A DNA stretch of 20,957 bases from a virus, in the IMG/VR virus record IMGVR_UViG_3300034073_002234, positions 1 to 20,957 of that record; one strand, 5' to 3'. Made by a program: the position numbers and the translations under genes. The notes under the pieces are model-generated. The model worked only from the letters and a program-made list of their open reading frames with translations. It was not told the origin of the DNA and did not search any database. This document shows positions 19,565-20,957 of the stretch, piece by piece (position 1 is the stretch's first letter; each line of letters begins with the position of its first letter).

Positions 19565-20957
19565 ACTCGGTACTGGCGCTGAGCCTGCTCATAATCACGC
19601 TCTTCTTTATAGCGCCTGAACATCTCTTGCTGCAAGCCGGTTTGCCGCTGCTCACTGCCGGTTTCACGAATTCCAGCACGCTCTTCTTCGCCACGGACGC
19701 GAGTGAGCCCTGTTTCTCCGGCAAAGCGTTCACGCTGTGTCGCACGCTCTTGCTCTCCAGTCAAGCCAATTTGACGTTCTTGTCCGGCAAGTAACTCAGC
19801 TTGTGTTCGTCGTTGCTGTGCCCCAGTAGTTTCGATTCCGAGACGTTCTTGAATCCCGCGTGCACCAATAAGTCCTGTTTCACCAGCAAAACGTTCTGTT
19901 TGCGTCTGACGTTCTTGTGCGCCAGTAGCTGCAATTCCGAGGCGTTGCTCTCGTCCAGTTAGACCAATTTGCCGTTCTTGTCCAGCAAGAAGTTCAGCTT
20001 GAGTGGCCCGCTGCTCTCGTCCAGTTAGACCAATTTGCCGTTCTTGTCCAGCAAGAAGTTCAGCTTGAGTGGCCCGCTGCTCTCGGCCTGTAGTAGCAAT
20101 ACCTAAACGCTCTTCAAGTCCACGTGCTGCAATACCTAAACGTTCTTCACGTCCAGTTAGACCAATTTGCCGTTCCTGTCCAGCAAGAAGTTCAGCTTGA
20201 GTGGCCCGTTGCTCTCGTCCAGTTAGACCAATTTGCCGTTCTTGTCCAGCAAGAAGTTCAGCTTGAGTGGCCCGCTGCTCTCGTCCAGTTAGACCAATTT
20301 GCCGTTCTTGTCCAGCAAGAAGTTCAGCTTGAGTGGCCCGCTGCTCTCGGCCTGTAGTAGCAATACCTAAACGCTCTTCAAGTCCACGTGCTGCAATACC
20401 TAAACGTTCTTCACGTCCAGTTAGACCAATTTGCCGTTCTTGTCCAGCAAGAAGTTCAGCTTGAGTGGCCCGCTGCTCTCGTCCAGTAGTGGCAATGCCT
20501 AAACGCTCTTCTTCACCGCGAACACGAGTTAAACCTGTTTCACCTGCAAAACGTTCTTGCTGTGTAGCTCTTTCTTCACGGCCTGTAGCTGCAATCCCAA
20601 GACGCTGCTGTTCGCCGGTTAAACCAATCTGCCGTTCTTGACCTGCAAGTAAATCGGCTTGTGTCCGGCGTTGTTGTTCTCCGGTAGTTGCAATCCCACG
20701 CCGCTCTTCTTCACCTCGGATACGAGTAAGTCCTGTTTCACCTGCAAAACGTTCTGTTTGCGTCTGACGTTCCTGTAAACCAGCAGCCTCAATACCTAAA
20801 CGCTGTTGTAAACCAGTGGTTTCAATTCCAAGACGTTCTTGTGCTCCACGTGCACCGATAAGCCCTGTTTCACCTGCAAAGCGTTCTTGCTGGGTTTGAC
20901 GTTCTTGTGCTCCAGTTAAACCAATCTGCCGTTCTTGTCCGGCAAGTAACTCAGCTT
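19561..20957 (-). CDS. 11-residue-repeat helical protein (5' end beyond right edge)
   Basis: The frame is open from the right edge down to a TGA at 19561-19563; at least 464 codons are visible and no start need lie in the window. Almost the whole visible protein is made of 11-residue units such as LGIAARGLEER, LGIATTGREQR, RQIGLTGREQR and ATQAELLAGQE. They are rich in Glu, Gln, Arg and Gly with regularly spaced Ile/Leu/Ala. An 11-residue period is the hallmark of right-handed (hendecad) helical repeats, as in LEA-type or hendecad coiled-coil proteins. Only the last 30 residues (RRYKEERDYEQAQRQYRV end) are outside the repeat. There are no cysteines or membrane helices. It overlaps the next gene by ATGA. 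It could be an internal virion or fibrous protein; its function is unknown. Confidence 0.85.
   Translation of the reverse strand, partial: AELLAGQERQIGLTGAQERQTQQERFAGETGLIGARGAQERLGIETTGLQQRLGIEAAGLQERQTQTERFAGETGLTRIRGEEERRGIATTGEQQRRTQADLLAGQERQIGLTGEQQRLGIAATGREERATQQERFAGETGLTRVRGEEERLGIATTGREQRATQAELLAGQERQIGLTGREERLGIAARGLEERLGIATTGREQRATQAELLAGQERQIGLTGREQRATQAELLAGQERQIGLTGREQRATQAELLAGQERQIGLTGREERLGIAARGLEERLGIATTGREQRATQAELLAGQERQIGLTGREQRATQAELLAGQERQIGLTGREQRLGIAATGAQERQTQTERFAGETGLIGARGIQERLGIETTGAQQRRTQAELLAGQERQIGLTGEQERATQRERFAGETGLTRVRGEEERAGIRETGSEQRQTGLQQEMFRRYKEERDYEQAQRQYRV
19952..20479 (-). repeat. 66-bp tandem repeats in a 264-bp higher-order duplication
   Basis: Unit starts fall exactly every 66 bp: 19952, 20018, 20084, 20150, 20216, 20282, 20348, 20414 (and 20480). 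Six are the same A-type unit (REQRATQAELLAGQE... 22 residues). The units at 20084 and 20348 are a second B type (EERLGIAARG..., 22 residues). The order AABA AABA makes 19952-20215 and 20216-20479 near-identical 264-bp copies, with two visible substitutions in the unit at 20150. This shows recent expansion inside the hendecad gene. Confidence 0.92.

Noticed and set aside
20124-20357. Plus-strand repetitive frame (LDQFAVLVQQEVQLEWPAAL repeats)
   Set aside because: It is the complement of the hendecad repeats; the period is inherited from the minus-strand gene.
19952-20479. Regularly spaced repeats as a possible CRISPR array
   Set aside because: Units are contiguous 66-bp coding repeats without unique spacers, and they keep one reading frame.
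1-20957. tRNA genes, integrase, insertion sequences
   Set aside because: I saw no tRNA-like T-arm/acceptor pattern, transposase or recombinase motif on either strand.

Overview
The window is a structural and packaging gene block of a tailed double-stranded DNA phage (or prophage). Nearly every gene lies on the minus strand and is tightly packed. The order along that strand (right to left) is classical: packaging, portal, scaffold-like protein, major capsid, second capsid-region protein, neck/connector-type small proteins, virion lysins, tail/adhesin proteins, receptor-binding fibre. No major tail-tube protein, sheath or tape measure appears between capsid and fibre, which suggests a short-tailed virion, although such genes could lie outside the window. 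Several small genes resemble types I associate with aquatic phages, especially cyanophages: a DUF5872-like protein, a Cys-rich 'CCNC' protein, and fibre repeats with SSG..GIGT.SP motifs. Many starts have little or no Shine-Dalgarno sequence. A cyanobacterial host is therefore plausible but unproven. No tRNA, CRISPR array, insertion sequence or integrase is visible.

Right edge to about 13.3 kb: a partial gene encodes an 11-residue-periodic, highly charged repeat protein. It overlaps (ATGA) a candidate small terminase subunit. Next comes the large terminase, whose P-loop is split by a 382-residue intein with a LAGLIDADG endonuclease domain and class 3 splicing features. A 60-residue AbrB/MazE-like protein follows, then the portal. 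The portal's last 175 codons overlap a second reading frame that starts from a good ribosome binding site and encodes a Pro/Gln-rich, scaffold-like protein. A terminator closes this part.

13.3 to 10.4 kb: two small unknown proteins, then a capsid unit. That unit has an extended -10 promoter, two leader hairpins, a possible 27-codon leader ORF, the major capsid protein, and an abundant-looking partner protein with a perfect Shine-Dalgarno sequence. A strong intrinsic terminator ends it.

10.4 to 6.3 kb: a helix-hairpin-helix protein, an RNA-type 16-bp hairpin, an unknown neck-type protein, a lytic transglycosylase and an M23-like peptidase. The peptidase motifs are in circularly permuted order, and the two lysins share a C-terminal tail. 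A string of small proteins follows, including a 58-residue Lys-rich one.

6.3 kb to the left edge: two virion proteins carry four copies of one beta-rich domain; the larger also has a SWIM-like CxC...CxH metal site split by 85 residues. A short adhesin-like protein comes next, then the only plus-strand gene, a small hydrophobic/coiled-coil protein. The N-terminal 750 residues of a tail fibre, with three nearly identical 159-bp repeats, run off the left edge.
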